The notes under the pieces are model-generated. The model saw nothing but the letters and a program-made list of their open reading frames with translations, was not told the origin of the DNA and searched no databases. Position numbers and translations under genes: made by a program. A stretch of 52,436 bases of DNA from a virus: IMG/VR virus record IMGVR_UViG_3300025168_010295, positions 1 to 52,436 of that record; one strand, 5' to 3'. Shown piece after piece: positions 1 to 6,965 of the stretch; position 1 is the stretch's first letter; every line of letters starts with the position of its first letter.

Positions 1-978
1 GATCCATATACACCTATAGTAGGTTCTAGTTTTAGAGCTTTAGGATCGCTAGCAAGTTCACCTTTTATAGGTTTATTTGATAGCAGCCTAGCGCTAGTTT
101 CACCTCAACCTTCTTTTGGCGCTTTACCAAATAGTAATTACACTGTTGGAGCTGCTAGCGATAGTTATACTTATATTTTAGCTTCAGGTAAAAACCAGCA
201 AAATTTAAGCCCAAGGATAAGTACTGACTCTGGGGCAACGTGGAATTCACTTCCTTCACCTGTTTCAGGAACTTATAGAGCTGAAGACACAACAATGTCT
301 AAATCTGGTCAAGTTATGGTTTTAGAACCTGGAGGTAATAATAATTATATTTTTCTTTCTAATGATTATGGTAGTACATTTACTCAAGTAACATTACCTG
401 TTCCTGCAGGTTCTACTATAAACGCTAAAAGAATGGTATCTGTTTCTTCTGGTGGTAAATATATAATTGTTTCAGCTTATCTTACAAATCCTACTAATTC
501 AGGTGTGTTTGTAAGTGAAGACTATGGAGCAACATTTACAAATATTACAAGTTCTTTACCTTCACCTGTTTCAACGTCTGGGTATGACCAAGTTGTTGTT
601 TCTGGCGAAGGTCAATATCAATATTTACTTAGTCCAATTACTAATGAAAGTAAATATTCAAGTAATTATGGAGTTTCTTGGACAAATAAAAATTATGGTT
701 CTTCTGATTTTAGAGAATCATCCGCTGCTAGTGAATCTGGTCAATATGTATTGTTTCCAAGAAATACAACTACAGCTTTATATACTGATGACTTTGGCGC
801 AACAACAAGCACATCAAGTATAGGTGCTAACCAATTACGATCTTCTATTAGTAATTCAGGTCAATTTGCTATGTTTGTTACACTTACCGCTAATCAATAT
901 ATATCTACCAACTATTTAAGTAGCTTTTCAGCAATAGCTAGCACAAACATGTCAGACGGTGTACTTGTAGATGTATAG
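1..978 (+). CDS. Partial BNR/Asp-box repeat protein, probable tail fibre or spike
   Basis: The frame is open from base 1, so the 5' end lies outside the window; 325 residues are visible and the first internal ATG (295) is not the true start. Five Asp-box-like repeats (S-x-D-x-G-x-x-W/F) are seen: STDSGATW at 220-243, SNDYGSTF at 358-381, SEDYGATF at 514-537, SSNYGVSW at 658-681 and a weaker TDDFGATT at 784-807. They are spaced 41-52 residues apart. Such spacing is known from the blades of sialidase-like beta-propellers. No catalytic Arg triad or other sialidase active site can be recognised, so a binding role is more likely than an enzyme. A receptor-binding or fibre role is inferred from the phage setting and the Ser/Thr-rich composition. 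Confidence 0.75.
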   Translation, partial: DPYTPIVGSSFRALGSLASSPFIGLFDSSLALVSPQPSFGALPNSNYTVGAASDSYTYILASGKNQQNLSPRISTDSGATWNSLPSPVSGTYRAEDTTMSKSGQVMVLEPGGNNNYIFLSNDYGSTFTQVTLPVPAGSTINAKRMVSVSSGGKYIIVSAYLTNPTNSGVFVSEDYGATFTNITSSLPSPVSTSGYDQVVVSGEGQYQYLLSPITNESKYSSNYGVSWTNKNYGSSDFRESSAASESGQYVLFPRNTTTALYTDDFGATTSTSSIGANQLRSSISNSGQFAMFVTLTANQYISTNYLSSFSAIASTNMSDGVLVDV

Positions 979-1075
979 TTAGCTAATTTGTAAAAATCAC
1001 TAAAACCAAGTAAGTATATAGAATATAACCGGCCAGGGAAATGGCAAACCAAATAGTAATTTAAAACCAAAACCA

Positions 1076-1366
1076 ATGACACTATTTTACCAGACTCAAT
1101 CGTGGAGTAGTCAACCACAAGTAACTGAAGAAACCATTAACCTTTGGAAGCATGTATCTGAAAAGAAACACTGGCGTATAGTCCAGCTACCAAACGGTTT
1201 CTACCAGACAGAATACCTAGATCCTAATAAAGAAGATTCTTGGATCGACGTAACGAGACGCGAAACCATGGAAGGAGCTGAGCAAGCAATAGATGCATCA
1301 ATATCGCACTATGAAAAAAAGCTTGGTTACTTACGCGGACCACAAGTCGTTAAAACGTTTGAATAA
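1076..1366 (+). CDS. Hypothetical phage protein, 96 aa
   Basis: A small soluble protein with many aromatic residues (motifs LPNGFYQTEY, DSWIDVTRRETM) and a helical C-terminal half. It follows the fibre gene after a 97-base AT-rich leader with no convincing promoter or hairpin, and precedes groEL by 32 bases. The pattern of charged and aromatic residues looks like genuine coding sequence. I recognise no domain and assign no function. The ATG at 1076 is the first usable start, since an upstream ATG at 1040 gives only seven codons. Confidence 0.65.
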   Translation: MTLFYQTQSWSSQPQVTEETINLWKHVSEKKHWRIVQLPNGFYQTEYLDPNKEDSWIDVTRRETMEGAEQAIDASISHYEKKLGYLRGPQVVKTFE

Positions 1367-1398
1367 ATAAAATAATATAATCTAATCAAATCAAATAA

Positions 1399-2955
1399 AT
1401 GTCAGACGCTATAGTTAAAAACCTTAACTTTGGTAGCGAAGCCCGCACCAATGTATTTAAAGGTATTGATAAATTGACACAAGCTGTTAGCTCCACACTC
1501 GGGGCTAGCGGCAAATGTGTCATACTGGAAGATAACACCGGAAATCCAGTAATCACAAAAGACGGTGTTACAGTTGCAAACTCTATTATATTAAGAGACC
1601 CAGTAGAAAACATGGGTGCTACGCTTTTAAAGGAAGCTGCTAGAAAAACCGTTCAAGAAGCTGGCGATGGAACAACAACGGCTACGGTACTAGCGCACTC
1701 AATCTTAACAGAGGCTTACGAAATACTAGACATTCAAGGTTCTAGAAAAATGAAAGATGGTATAACATCTGCTGTCGATAAGGTTGTAAAATACCTAGAC
1801 AAAAACTCTGTTAAAGTTTCTGGGAATATAATAGATCAAGTAGCAACGATATCTACAAACAATGATACTAAGCTAGGTAAGATAATTGCTGATGCATTTA
1901 GAGGTGTAGATGAAACTGGTATTGTTACAATGGAGAGAACAGCCGAAAGCGATACTAAAGTAGAAATAGTAGATGGTGTTGAATATGATAAAGGCCTTAC
2001 GAATATGGCTTTTGTTACTAGCAAAACCTCTAAAACTGCTGAGCTTGAAAACCCTTTGATACTCCTTGTAGAATCACCAATTGAAAGTATTAGAAAAATA
2101 CAAAGCGTACTTGAGTATGTTATAAAAAATAACAAGGCGTTACTTATAGTTGCCGATTGCGAGCCAGCTGTTGTATCAGCTCTTGCAATGAACAAGAACA
2201 AAGGTAATATAAAAGTAAATATAATAAACGCACCTACGTACGGTATCAATAAAAAAGATATGCTATCAGATCTAGCTTTGCTAACTGGTGCTACAGTTAT
2301 AAACGAAGATCTTGGTGATGATGTAGATTTAATCACACCTGATATGCTAGGTACTTGTAAAAAAGTTATAACAAGCGAGATGGATACTATATTCCAAGTT
2401 AATCGCGATAACGAAGAAGTTGATAGTCTTGTTGAAGAAATTAAAAAAGAATTAGCTACAGCAAAAAATGCATTTGATAAAATCAAACTAGAAAAAAGAT
2501 TGTCTAGATTATCTGCAAAAGTTGCTATTGTAAAAGTTGGTGCAAACTCAGAGATTGAACTCAGTGAAAAAGCTGATAGAGTCGAAGATGCTATTTGCGC
2601 AACTAAAGCCGCGATAAAAGAAGGTATAGTATCTGGTGGTGGTATAGCGTTATTAAATGCGTCACTAGCAATAAAACCTAAAAACGAAAGCGAACAAGTT
2701 CTTTTAAAAGCCATACAAGCTCCGTTTAAAACTATATTGAAAAATGCTGGCATTAACGAATACGAGATGCCTAAGGTAAAAGGCAAAGGATTAGATGTGG
2801 TTACAGGAAATATGGTAAATATGATTAAGTCAGGTATTGTCGATCCTTTGCTAGTTACCAAGTCAGCGCTTAGAAACGCAGCTTCAGTAGCTACTACTAT
2901 TCTTTCAACCGATTGTGTAATCAATAATCTAAGGATAGATGAAAGCGATAGGTAA
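1399..2955 (+). CDS. groEL: Phage chaperonin GroEL (HSP60)
   Basis: Large-ring chaperonin subunit that binds unfolded protein and encloses it with a GroES lid under ATP hydrolysis. The product has 518 residues against about 545 in bacteria. Nucleotide-site motifs are in order: LGASGK (35-40), TKDGVTVA with Asp55, AGDGTTTATVL with Asp90, and the C-terminal GIVSGGGIALL block preceded by VEDAICATKAA with Asp397, matching GroEL Asp52, Asp87 and Asp398. The Gly-Gly-Met tail of bacterial GroEL is absent; the protein ends in RIDESDR. The start follows an A/T-only leader. groES begins inside its last codons (17 nt overlap), so the two are co-transcribed. It probably folds capsid or other phage proteins, as in phages that carry chaperonins. 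Sequence divergence argues against recent capture from a host. Confidence 0.97.
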   Translation: MSDAIVKNLNFGSEARTNVFKGIDKLTQAVSSTLGASGKCVILEDNTGNPVITKDGVTVANSIILRDPVENMGATLLKEAARKTVQEAGDGTTTATVLAHSILTEAYEILDIQGSRKMKDGITSAVDKVVKYLDKNSVKVSGNIIDQVATISTNNDTKLGKIIADAFRGVDETGIVTMERTAESDTKVEIVDGVEYDKGLTNMAFVTSKTSKTAELENPLILLVESPIESIRKIQSVLEYVIKNNKALLIVADCEPAVVSALAMNKNKGNIKVNIINAPTYGINKKDMLSDLALLTGATVINEDLGDDVDLITPDMLGTCKKVITSEMDTIFQVNRDNEEVDSLVEEIKKELATAKNAFDKIKLEKRLSRLSAKVAIVKVGANSEIELSEKADRVEDAICATKAAIKEGIVSGGGIALLNASLAIKPKNESEQVLLKAIQAPFKTILKNAGINEYEMPKVKGKGLDVVTGNMVNMIKSGIVDPLLVTKSALRNAASVATTILSTDCVINNLRIDESDR

Positions 2956-3199
2956 GAACTTAATTATAAAGATACAAAAAGAAGCGTCTACTAAAACAAA
3001 AGGTGGACTTATTTTAGCTGATATGCACAGAGAAGATATACGTTACAGAAAAGCTGAAGTATTAAATACTGGAAGCGAAGTTGTAGGTGTTAAAGACGGT
3101 GATCAGATATACTTTGATCGTCATGCTGGGCATGGCATAGAAATAGATAAAGAAAAGTTTCACGTTATAAAACTACAAGACGTTGTTGTAATACTATGA
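2939..3199 (+). CDS. groES: Phage co-chaperonin GroES
   Basis: Lid subunit for the chaperonin encoded just upstream. The 86 residues show the GroES pattern: an N-terminal strand (NLIIKI), a charged loop with KTKGGL at about residues 20-25 where the mobile loop contacts GroEL, KAEVLNTG matching the usual G-x-V-x-x-V-G strand, VKDGDQIYFDRHAG matching VKVGDxVxFxxYAG, and a closing KLQDVVVIL strand matching the DILAVI end. It overlaps groEL by 17 nt and the next gene by 4 nt (ATGA). The order groEL then groES is the reverse of the usual bacterial groES-groEL operon. Its length is close to family size (about 95). Confidence 0.92.
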   Translation: MKAIGKNLIIKIQKEASTKTKGGLILADMHREDIRYRKAEVLNTGSEVVGVKDGDQIYFDRHAGHGIEIDKEKFHVIKLQDVVVIL

Positions 3200-3645
3200 A
3201 GCGAAGACTAGAAGCTAGTGATATTAAAGATTTAAACATCTTAAAACACTATCGGATAATTCGCAAATGGGCTTGTAGAAATAACGGTTTAAACGATGCA
3301 GAACTAGAGTTGTTAATTTACTTGGACTGCATGGACCATTTTAGTAAAAAAGATTTTGAGATGGGTTGTTACTCATTTAGCTGGGACAACAGAAGATGGA
3401 ACAGGCTTCTGAAAGAAGGTTGGATAGTAGTATGGCGTGAAAGAAACAGGACAACGCAGAAGTATAACATATATAAGGTTTCGTTTAAATGTAAAAGGCT
3501 AATCAATACTATGTACAAGATTATGGTTGGCGAGGAAGATATTCCAATTAGTGAAAGACGAAACAAGATAATGCGCGGACAGACGTATACTGATAAGGTA
3601 TTAATTACATCTGTGTATAACGTAAACAAAGATAAAAATAGATAA
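3196..3645 (+). CDS. Putative winged-helix DNA-binding protein
   Basis: 149 residues, rich in Arg, Lys and Trp. The segment NDAELELLIYLDCM is a likely helix. It is followed by SFSWDNRRWNRLLKEGWIVVWRER and then NIYKVSFKCKRLI, which reads as a recognition helix and a beta wing as in MarR-type winged-helix proteins. It is coupled to groES by an ATGA overlap. A regulatory or structural DNA-binding role is possible; the family call rests on predicted secondary structure only, with no exact motif to cite. Confidence 0.6.
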   Translation: MKRRLEASDIKDLNILKHYRIIRKWACRNNGLNDAELELLIYLDCMDHFSKKDFEMGCYSFSWDNRRWNRLLKEGWIVVWRERNRTTQKYNIYKVSFKCKRLINTMYKIMVGEEDIPISERRNKIMRGQTYTDKVLITSVYNVNKDKNR

Positions 3646-3646
3646 T

Positions 3647-3937
3647 ATGGACTCTAAAAATCCTTTAAAAATTATTGACCCATTAACTGGTATGGAGATG
3701 ACAATGCAACCACCTATGCCAGCGAATCAAATGGGTGCGGCTAAACCTATGTTTAATCAAACAACTCAAAACGTAGCACAACAAGTATACGGAGGTTTAG
3801 ATCAAAGACAAATGTCTATGGGACAGCAAGCACCTGTGTTTATGAGCGCTAAGCAAGAAGAAGCGTTTGGCCCAGGTAGTAAAGTATATGAAAGTGGTAA
3901 TACAGCTATATACGAAGGTTTAAAAGAAAAAGAATAA
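3647..3937 (+). CDS. Hypothetical Gln/Met-rich protein, 96 aa
   Basis: Begins one base after the preceding stop. The sequence is rich in Gln, Met, Pro and Gly (for example MTMQPPMPANQMGAA and RQMSMGQQ) and probably unstructured apart from the C-terminal segment AIYEGLKEKE. No membrane helix or signal peptide. It lies in a run of very small, tightly packed genes. No function can be assigned. Confidence 0.65.
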   Translation: MDSKNPLKIIDPLTGMEMTMQPPMPANQMGAAKPMFNQTTQNVAQQVYGGLDQRQMSMGQQAPVFMSAKQEEAFGPGSKVYESGNTAIYEGLKEKE

Positions 3938-3947
3938 ATAAATAATT

Positions 3948-4151
3948 ATGCACGAAAATATAAGTAAGTTACTAGGCAAGCCTACGTTAGAAGGGCAAGT
4001 AGGAGAGTCTCATGTTTGGGACGGGCCATTAAATACTACTGGTTTTCCAATGGGTAGTGGTAGTAGTTCAGGTATTACAGGTATGCAATTAAAAAAATAT
4101 CCTTGCAAATACCAAGCTGGACCAATAACTCAAAGAGCTAAAGGATTTTAA
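3948..4151 (+). CDS. Hypothetical protein, 67 aa
   Basis: Starts after the leader AATAAATAATT with an ATG in the AATTATG context seen at many genes here. The product is short, rich in Gly and Ser (GSGSSSGITG near residue 40) and lacks hydrophobic segments. It ends one base before the start of the next small membrane protein. No recognised family. Confidence 0.6.
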   Translation: MHENISKLLGKPTLEGQVGESHVWDGPLNTTGFPMGSGSSSGITGMQLKKYPCKYQAGPITQRAKGF

Positions 4152-4152
4152 G

Positions 4153-4308
4153 ATGACTTTAGGAGATTTTAAACTTTATGTTATAAATACAACTACGCTA
4201 GGTATAACAACATTTGCAGAAATAGAAATGAGTTTAAAGGTATTGCTTTTATTAGTAACTATTGGTTACACAGTAAATAAATGGATAAAACTTAAAAACA
4301 ATAAGTAG
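4153..4308 (+). CDS. Small single-helix membrane protein, candidate holin-like or lysis accessory
   Basis: 51 residues from ATG 4153. A hydrophobic run (LKVLLLLVTIGYTV, about residues 28-41) is followed by a Lys-rich tail (NKWIKLKNNK). This is the layout of a small membrane-anchored protein with a cytoplasmic basic tail. Its stop codon shares one base with the GTG start of the endolysin gene (taGTG), so the two are translationally linked. That pairing suggests a lysis role such as a pinholin or membrane-targeting partner, although a three-helix holin lies 2.3 kb downstream. The role is inference; the reading frame and helix are seen directly. Confidence 0.6.
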   Translation: MTLGDFKLYVINTTTLGITTFAEIEMSLKVLLLLVTIGYTVNKWIKLKNNK

Positions 4309-4670
4309 TGTTTAAATACTTTACTTACGAAGAGTTCGATTCGCCTGACGTACAAGGTAGCGGGCAAATGATGAGTAAAGATATTATACTTATACTTGAA
4401 AGCGTTAGAGCTGAGCTAGGTAAACCTGTTGTTATAACATCAGGTTATCGCACTTCGGCACATAACGAAAAAGTAGGTGGGAAACCTAACTCATCTCATT
4501 TAAAAGGTCTAGCAGTTGATATAGCCTGCAAAGACAGTAGATACAGGTTTGAACTTGTAAGAGAATTAATGGAACACGGTATAGACCGTATAGGTATTGG
4601 TAATACTTTTATTCATATAGATATTGATGAAAGTAAATCACCTGATGTAATCTGGACATATGGCAACTGA
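4308..4670 (+). CDS. Peptidase M15-family endolysin (D-Ala-D-Ala carboxypeptidase/L,D-endopeptidase type)
   Basis: A zinc peptidase that cleaves peptidoglycan stem peptides at lysis. In 120 residues it shows the full M15 signature: SGYRT (45-49), SSHLKGLAVDIA giving ligands His64 and Asp71, and FIHIDID giving ligand His103. This is the usual size of the compact single-domain phage M15 endolysins; there is no wall-binding domain and no signal peptide, so export depends on a holin. The start is GTG at 4308, overlapping the stop of the single-helix protein. The 3' end overlaps the next gene by 11 nt. Confidence 0.92.
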   Translation: MFKYFTYEEFDSPDVQGSGQMMSKDIILILESVRAELGKPVVITSGYRTSAHNEKVGGKPNSSHLKGLAVDIACKDSRYRFELVRELMEHGIDRIGIGNTFIHIDIDESKSPDVIWTYGN

Positions 4671-4929
4671 TAAGAAAACACTTAAGTGTAACAAACCTCG
4701 GCGTACGCCAGATCACAAAACTAAATCGCACGTAGTTAGAGCTTGTTCTGCGGGTAAAGAAAAGATTATACGCTTTGGTCAGCAAGGTGTAACAACAGCA
4801 GGTAAGCCAAAGAGTGGTGAGTCTGCAAAACAAAAAGCACGTAGAGCTAGTTTTAAAGCTCGCCACGCAAAGAATATTAAAAAAGGTAAAATGTCTGCCG
4901 CCTATTGGGCTGACAAAGTAAAATGGTAA
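4660..4929 (+). CDS. Conserved small basic phage protein, 89 aa
   Basis: A Lys/Arg-rich protein whose C-terminal half (KARHAKNIKKGKMSAAYWA then DKVKW) and middle (EKIIRFGQQGV) look strongly constrained: Trp, Tyr and Gly sit among regularly spaced basic residues. It overlaps the endolysin gene by 11 nt. Similar short basic proteins are common in marine phages, but none known to me has an established function. DNA or RNA binding, or a minor virion component, would fit the charge. Confidence 0.7.
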   Translation: MATDKKTLKCNKPRRTPDHKTKSHVVRACSAGKEKIIRFGQQGVTTAGKPKSGESAKQKARRASFKARHAKNIKKGKMSAAYWADKVKW

Positions 4930-4931
4930 TT

Positions 4932-5183
4932 ATGCACAAAGGACATTACGGACAGTACACAGGCAACGCCAAATGGTCGAGAGATCACGCACACACTAAA
5001 GTAACTAAAGGAAACTACGATGCTGCTAAGAAAGATGATGAAGCACATATGCAATATCTTAAAGAAGATGTCATATATGATTCACGTCACGGAGGTAGCG
5101 ACAAGCAAATGACAGATGATGAGAAACATATTTCGAAGTTAGCTGGCGATTTAAAATACGATAACAAAAAGTTTAAAAAATAA
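4932..5183 (+). CDS. Hypothetical His/Lys-rich protein, 83 aa
   Basis: The start at 4932 is preferred over the in-frame ATG at 4923 because it follows TAATT, as many genes here do, and leaves the stop of the previous gene (4927-4929) intact. The product is hydrophilic with many His residues (MHKGHYGQY, RDHAHTKV, DSRHGG) and a charged C-terminus. It lies directly before the Met/His-rich repeat protein. No family recognised. Confidence 0.6.
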   Translation: MHKGHYGQYTGNAKWSRDHAHTKVTKGNYDAAKKDDEAHMQYLKEDVIYDSRHGGSDKQMTDDEKHISKLAGDLKYDNKKFKK

Positions 5184-5187
5184 TATT

Positions 5188-5649
5188 ATGCCTTACGGAA
5201 AAACACCAATGAAAAAGAAAGGATCAATGATGCAAATGGGTCATGATTCAGCTGCTAAAATGTATGGTAGCAAATCAGCTATGAAGATGGGACACGATTC
5301 AGCTATGAAGATGGGTCACGATTCAGCTATGAAAATGGGTCATGAAGGATCTGCAATGAAAAACCTTAATAAAGGTTATGGACAGCAAGTAAAATCACCT
5401 ATGAAAATGCAGGGTTCTTGGATGTCAAAACATTCAAAATCAGCTATGCATATGGGTCATTCACCTATGAAAATGGAATCTATTAAGCAAGAAAAGAAAA
5501 ACTTAATGCAAGATATGCCTGTTGATGACAAAGCATCTGCAATGCAAATGGGTCACAGTCCTATGAAAAAATACGACAGAGTTGTATTAGGTGGGAACAA
5601 AGGAGATAAGTCAAAAACCAAGCCAGGTAAAAAAGACTTTATGAAATAA
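5188..5649 (+). CDS. Met/His-rich repeat protein (MGH repeats)
   Basis: 153 residues, of which 26 are methionine by my count. The segment S-A-M-K-M-G-H-D/E recurs in tandem, and six MGH triplets are present (MQMGHDS, two KMGHDS, KMGHEG, HMGHSP, QMGHSP), together with five SPMK/TPMK-type motifs. The C-terminus is Lys-rich (KSKTKPGKKDFMK). There is no membrane helix. Met and His spaced in this way can bind copper or other soft metals, but that is inference; a flexible, highly charged virion or DNA-associated protein is equally possible. It starts four bases after the previous gene in the ATTATG context. Confidence 0.7.
   Translation: MPYGKTPMKKKGSMMQMGHDSAAKMYGSKSAMKMGHDSAMKMGHDSAMKMGHEGSAMKNLNKGYGQQVKSPMKMQGSWMSKHSKSAMHMGHSPMKMESIKQEKKNLMQDMPVDDKASAMQMGHSPMKKYDRVVLGGNKGDKSKTKPGKKDFMK
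5281..5328 (+). repeat. Two 24-base tandem repeats inside the Met/His-rich gene
   Basis: Bases 5281-5304 and 5305-5328 are identical except for one base (GGA/GGT third position). A third, diverged copy starts at 5329. Each encodes M-K-M-G-H-D-S-A. The near identity suggests recent expansion by slippage or unequal recombination. Confidence 0.9.
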
Positions 5650-5680
5650 AACAGAAAGGACTGTATAAACCTTAGCCAAA

Positions 5681-5712
5681 CACTAACACTAACACTAACA
5701 CTAACACTAACA
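5681..5712 (+). repeat. Five tandem copies of hexamer CACTAA in a 5' leader
   Basis: Exact copies occupy 5681-5686, 5687-5692, 5693-5698, 5699-5704 and 5705-5710, followed by CA. They end four bases before the ATG of the next gene, within a 67-base leader that has no other gene. The leader is C-containing and purine-poor just upstream of the start, unlike the A/T-only leaders elsewhere. A role in expression of the downstream gene, or simple slippage, are both possible. Confidence 0.9.
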
Positions 5713-5716
5713 AAAA

Positions 5717-6106
5717 ATGGCAAAGTATATTAAATTTAACTTAACAACTCCAGGTGGTACTACCGGTTCTGAACTATTGATTAATATTGATCAAATCACA
5801 AGACTTGTAACCGCCTCGACAACTACAACTGATATCTTTTTTGACAACGTTGTAACTGCTACAAAAAAATGGACTATAACACATACAGCACCTTTAGTTG
5901 CTAATGCCGTGTTAGATGCTATTCAAAGCGCAATGACTGCAAACCCAGGTGGCGTAAGATCTACAGTGGTAGGACCAATTAATACTGCACAAGTACCTGC
6001 TGCTCAAGGAGCTGGAGCTGCTGACGGTAGAGGTCCAAATGGTCAATTACTTATTACGCAACCGCAAGTTAATGTAACATTTACATCAGCTGCATTTACT
6101 GCATAA
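5717..6106 (+). CDS. Hypothetical Ala/Thr-rich protein, possible virion component
   Basis: 129 residues, acidic to neutral, rich in Thr, Ala and Val, with a beta-rich N-terminal part (KYIKFNLTTPGG, ELLINIDQITRLV) and a Gly/Ala-rich C-terminal stretch. Composition resembles the capsid and fibre proteins of this phage. It follows the hexamer-repeat leader and is the first of a new run of genes. No family recognised; a decoration or other structural role is a guess from composition. Confidence 0.65.
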   Translation: MAKYIKFNLTTPGGTTGSELLINIDQITRLVTASTTTTDIFFDNVVTATKKWTITHTAPLVANAVLDAIQSAMTANPGGVRSTVVGPINTAQVPAAQGAGAADGRGPNGQLLITQPQVNVTFTSAAFTA

Positions 6107-6107
6107 T

Positions 6108-6263
6108 ATGAAATCTAGAGGTTTAGGAGACGATATAGAAAAGTTTACTAAAGCTACTGGAGTAAAAACCGTAGTAGATAAAGTCGCAGAGGGTTTAAAT
6201 ATCCCCTGCGGCTGTTCTGCTCGTAAAGAATGGTTTAATAAAAAGTTCCCTTATACAAACTAA
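6108..6263 (+). CDS. Small cysteine-containing phage protein, 51 aa
   Basis: The frame runs ATG 6108 to TAA 6261-6263, the last base being shared with the next ATG. The product starts MKSRGLGDDIEKFTKATG and carries a compact CGC motif (IPCGCSARKEW) in its second half. A Cys-Gly-Cys turn next to Trp and basic residues could bind metal, but a full ligand set is missing. It is an alpha-helical soluble micro-protein of unknown role, in a gapless gene run. Confidence 0.6.
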   Translation: MKSRGLGDDIEKFTKATGVKTVVDKVAEGLNIPCGCSARKEWFNKKFPYTN

Positions 6264-6571
6264 TGGCATTTAAACTGGACAAACCACCTTATTCAGGTGA
6301 TAATACACCTATCTACCGAGTGAATATGGAAGATGGAGTTCTTGGTAAAGCTAATAATAATGGAACTGTAATCTTAAGACAAGGCATGACGCCTGAACAA
6401 GAAGATAAAGTTATTGACCACGAGATGGTTCATATAGATCAAATGCTTAGAGGTGATTTAGATTATGACGATAAGTATGTATATTGGAAAGGTAGAAAAA
6501 TACCTAGGTCTAGCATGAAAGAAGGGGCAAAGAATTTGCCTTGGGAAAAAGAAGCATACGATAAAGCATGA
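6263..6571 (+). CDS. Small zincin-like protein with HEMVH motif
   Basis: 102 residues. H-E-M-V-H at positions 53-57 matches the HExxH zinc-binding and catalytic motif of metallopeptidases, placed in a predicted helix (KVIDHEMVHIDQM). A downstream Glu in the C-terminal LPWEKEAY segment could be the third ligand. It is much shorter than typical zincins and has no signal peptide. It starts on the shared base of the previous stop and overlaps the holin gene by 4 nt (ATGA). Possible jobs are virion or cell-wall processing linked to the neighbouring lysis genes. Activity is not proven by the motif alone. Confidence 0.6.
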   Translation: MAFKLDKPPYSGDNTPIYRVNMEDGVLGKANNNGTVILRQGMTPEQEDKVIDHEMVHIDQMLRGDLDYDDKYVYWKGRKIPRSSMKEGAKNLPWEKEAYDKA

Positions 6572-6963
6572 AAAAAATTCTTCAATTTATAACTGGAGGT
6601 CTCGTTAAAGATATAGGTCAAATAATAGATGATCTAGTAACTACCGATGAAGAAAGACTTGCAGCTAAGCAAAAAGTTGAAGAGCTGCTAGAGCAAGCAG
6701 ATAAAGATGCTCAAGATGAAGTAACTAAAAGATGGGAGTCAGATATGAACTCTGATTCTTTTTTATCTAAGAATATAAGGCCAATGGTTCTTATATACCT
6801 TACTTTTATATTTACTGTACTATCTTTTTTTGATGGTAATGTAGGTGGGTTTAAAGTATCAGAAGAATATATACCAATATTCCAATCATTACTAATAACT
6901 GTGTATGGTGCTTATTTTGTAGGTCGTACGTGGGAAAAATCAAAAAAAATAAATAATAAATAA
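6568..6963 (+). CDS. Holin-like protein of the three-helix/gene-transfer-agent type
   Basis: 131 residues. An N-terminal amphipathic segment and a charged helical region (EERLAAKQKVEELLEQ) are followed by RWESDMNSDSFLSKNIRP and hydrophobic segments MVLIYLTFIFTVLSFF and YIPIFQSLLITVYGAYFV. The W-E-x-D-M followed by S-K-x-x-R-P ahead of paired helices is characteristic of GTA-holin-type (3TM) proteins as I know them. It would form the membrane lesion that releases the M15 endolysin. Translation is coupled to the previous gene by ATGA. Confidence 0.8.
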   Translation: MKKILQFITGGLVKDIGQIIDDLVTTDEERLAAKQKVEELLEQADKDAQDEVTKRWESDMNSDSFLSKNIRPMVLIYLTFIFTVLSFFDGNVGGFKVSEEYIPIFQSLLITVYGAYFVGRTWEKSKKINNK

Positions 6964-6965
6964 TT

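Noticed and set aside
979-1075. Host-type promoter (TAnnTTTG) before the 96-residue gene
   Set aside because: CTAATTTG is close but has one base too few between TA and TTTG, and no -33 TTG is placed correctly.
1836-2924. 362-codon open frame on the minus strand opposite groEL
   Set aside because: It is the reverse shadow of groEL, whose plus-strand motifs are decisive; the antisense product is Ser/Ile/Leu-rich without any domain.
5281-5712. CRISPR array
   Set aside because: The 24-base and hexamer repeats are tandem, without spacers, and the first lie inside a coding frame.
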